Translations under genes and position numbers: made by a program | DNA from: Tubulanus polymorphus | Taxonomy: Eukaryota; Nemertea; Palaeonemertea; Tubulaniformes; Tubulanidae | Length of the DNA stretch: 64,000 nucleotides | Direction: 5' to 3' | Assembly: GCF_964204645.1 (NCBI RefSeq) | Contig: NC_134025.1 | Span: forward strand, 16,582,001 to 16,646,000 | In this document: piece by piece, positions 63,563 to 64,000 of the stretch | Layout: each line of letters begins with the position of its first letter | How positions within the stretch are numbered: position 1 is the stretch's first letter | Notes under the pieces: model-generated | What the model was told of the DNA's origin: nothing | What the model saw: the letters and a program-made list of their open reading frames with translations, nothing else | Databases searched by the model: none

Positions 63563-64000
63563 TTTAAAATATGAATATAATACCCTTTGTGTCTTTATTG
63601 TCTTTAGTAGTTTAGTACTTTTAGTACATAAAGAATAAATCTTTATTTTATTAGTAGTGAATAAAATTATTTTTAAAACTACTAAACTACTAAAGACAAT
63701 AAAGACATAAATATATATATATAACACTGTTTCAATAATTATATTTATTCATCTGATGGATTTTATATATTACTGTTTCAATAATTAAATCTATTTATCA
63801 CACATATTTATTATATATATCATAGATTTACCATTTATAAAAATTATTTATATATTTATTCTTTATGTACTAAAATTATAAAAGATAATAAACACATAAC
63901 AAAACACATATAGATGTAATAAATATCATAGATTTATTTATCTCACATATTTATTATATATATTTAATTCAGTAATAATAAATCTATATGTGTTTGTTAT
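63563..64000. other. AT-rich non-coding region with perfect inverted repeat
   Basis: No gene. A perfect 28-bp inverted repeat (63590-63617, TGTCTTTATTGTCTTTAGTA..., and 63680-63707) surrounds a 62-base loop. Shorter repeats of TTATTATATATAT, ATCATAGATTTA and TGTTTCAATAATTA follow. It may serve as a terminator of converging genes or be part of a replication or recombination site. No direct evidence. Confidence 0.7.

Larger units (their letters stand above)
50735..64000 (+). mobile_element. element C, left part of a Maverick/Polinton
   Basis: Starts with a foldback terminus (AGTAATAGGGG...) after the bases AATACG, the expected position of a 6-bp target duplication. It carries an uninterrupted polymerase followed by the conserved block through the capsid and a zinc-finger gene. 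Integrase, ATPase and right end lie beyond 64000. Only one gene shows an in-frame stop, so this is the best-preserved copy here. Confidence 0.9.

Overview
The window is nuclear DNA of a multicellular animal in which most of the sequence is mobile DNA. A BEL/Pao LTR retrotransposon, a group confined to metazoans, together with clustered Maverick/Polinton-type DNA elements (virus-like transposons with a protein-primed DNA polymerase, retrovirus-like integrase, packaging ATPase and capsid gene), suggests an aquatic invertebrate. No host gene was found that would fix the species, and none is named here.

Layout. (D) 1-789: right end of a Polinton-type element entering from the left, with a small reverse-strand gene and a foldback terminus. 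790-6448: host or repeat DNA without recognisable genes, including a possible small TIR element (about 5701-6360). (A) 6449-31010: a decayed Polinton. Its polymerase is cut in two by a BEL/Pao element (9748-16614, 423-bp LTRs, 5-bp target duplication), which itself carries a small TIR insertion (15014-15359). Most A genes have stops or frameshifts, and about 2 kb of unrelated DNA (25738-27742) lies inside it. 31011-31592: short spacer. (B) 31599-48014: a structurally complete 16.4-kb Polinton with 90-bp TIRs beginning AG and ending CT and a perfect 6-bp target duplication (GCTGTG). Its polymerase contains an intein at the catalytic motif C. 48021-50734: host or repeat DNA. (C) 50735 to past the right edge: the best-preserved gene set, with an uninterrupted polymerase.

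The elements share a gene block: polymerase B with zinc fingers; an OB-like small protein; a series of small conserved proteins, several membrane-associated; two long variable proteins; a 415-residue probable major capsid protein; and, in A and B, integrase with chromodomain and a packaging ATPase. B also has a reverse-strand zinc-finger/zinc-ribbon protein resembling VLTF3-type late transcription factors. A carries an HNH endonuclease. Together these would replicate, package and integrate a linear DNA genome, so the elements look like endogenised or still virus-like Polintons rather than plain transposons.

Three observations stand out: the intein, present in B but absent from the same site in A and C; two classes of start-proximal sequence, a T-run followed by TAAATAAATG at structural genes and an A-rich AATAAAAA class at replication and DNA-binding genes, suggesting early and late promoters; and patchwork similarity between B and C, with some neighbouring genes nearly identical in DNA and others strongly diverged. 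Several genes have single-base or small indels. Those in homopolymers could be real decay or assembly error. No adenovirus-type maturation protease was recognised in any element.
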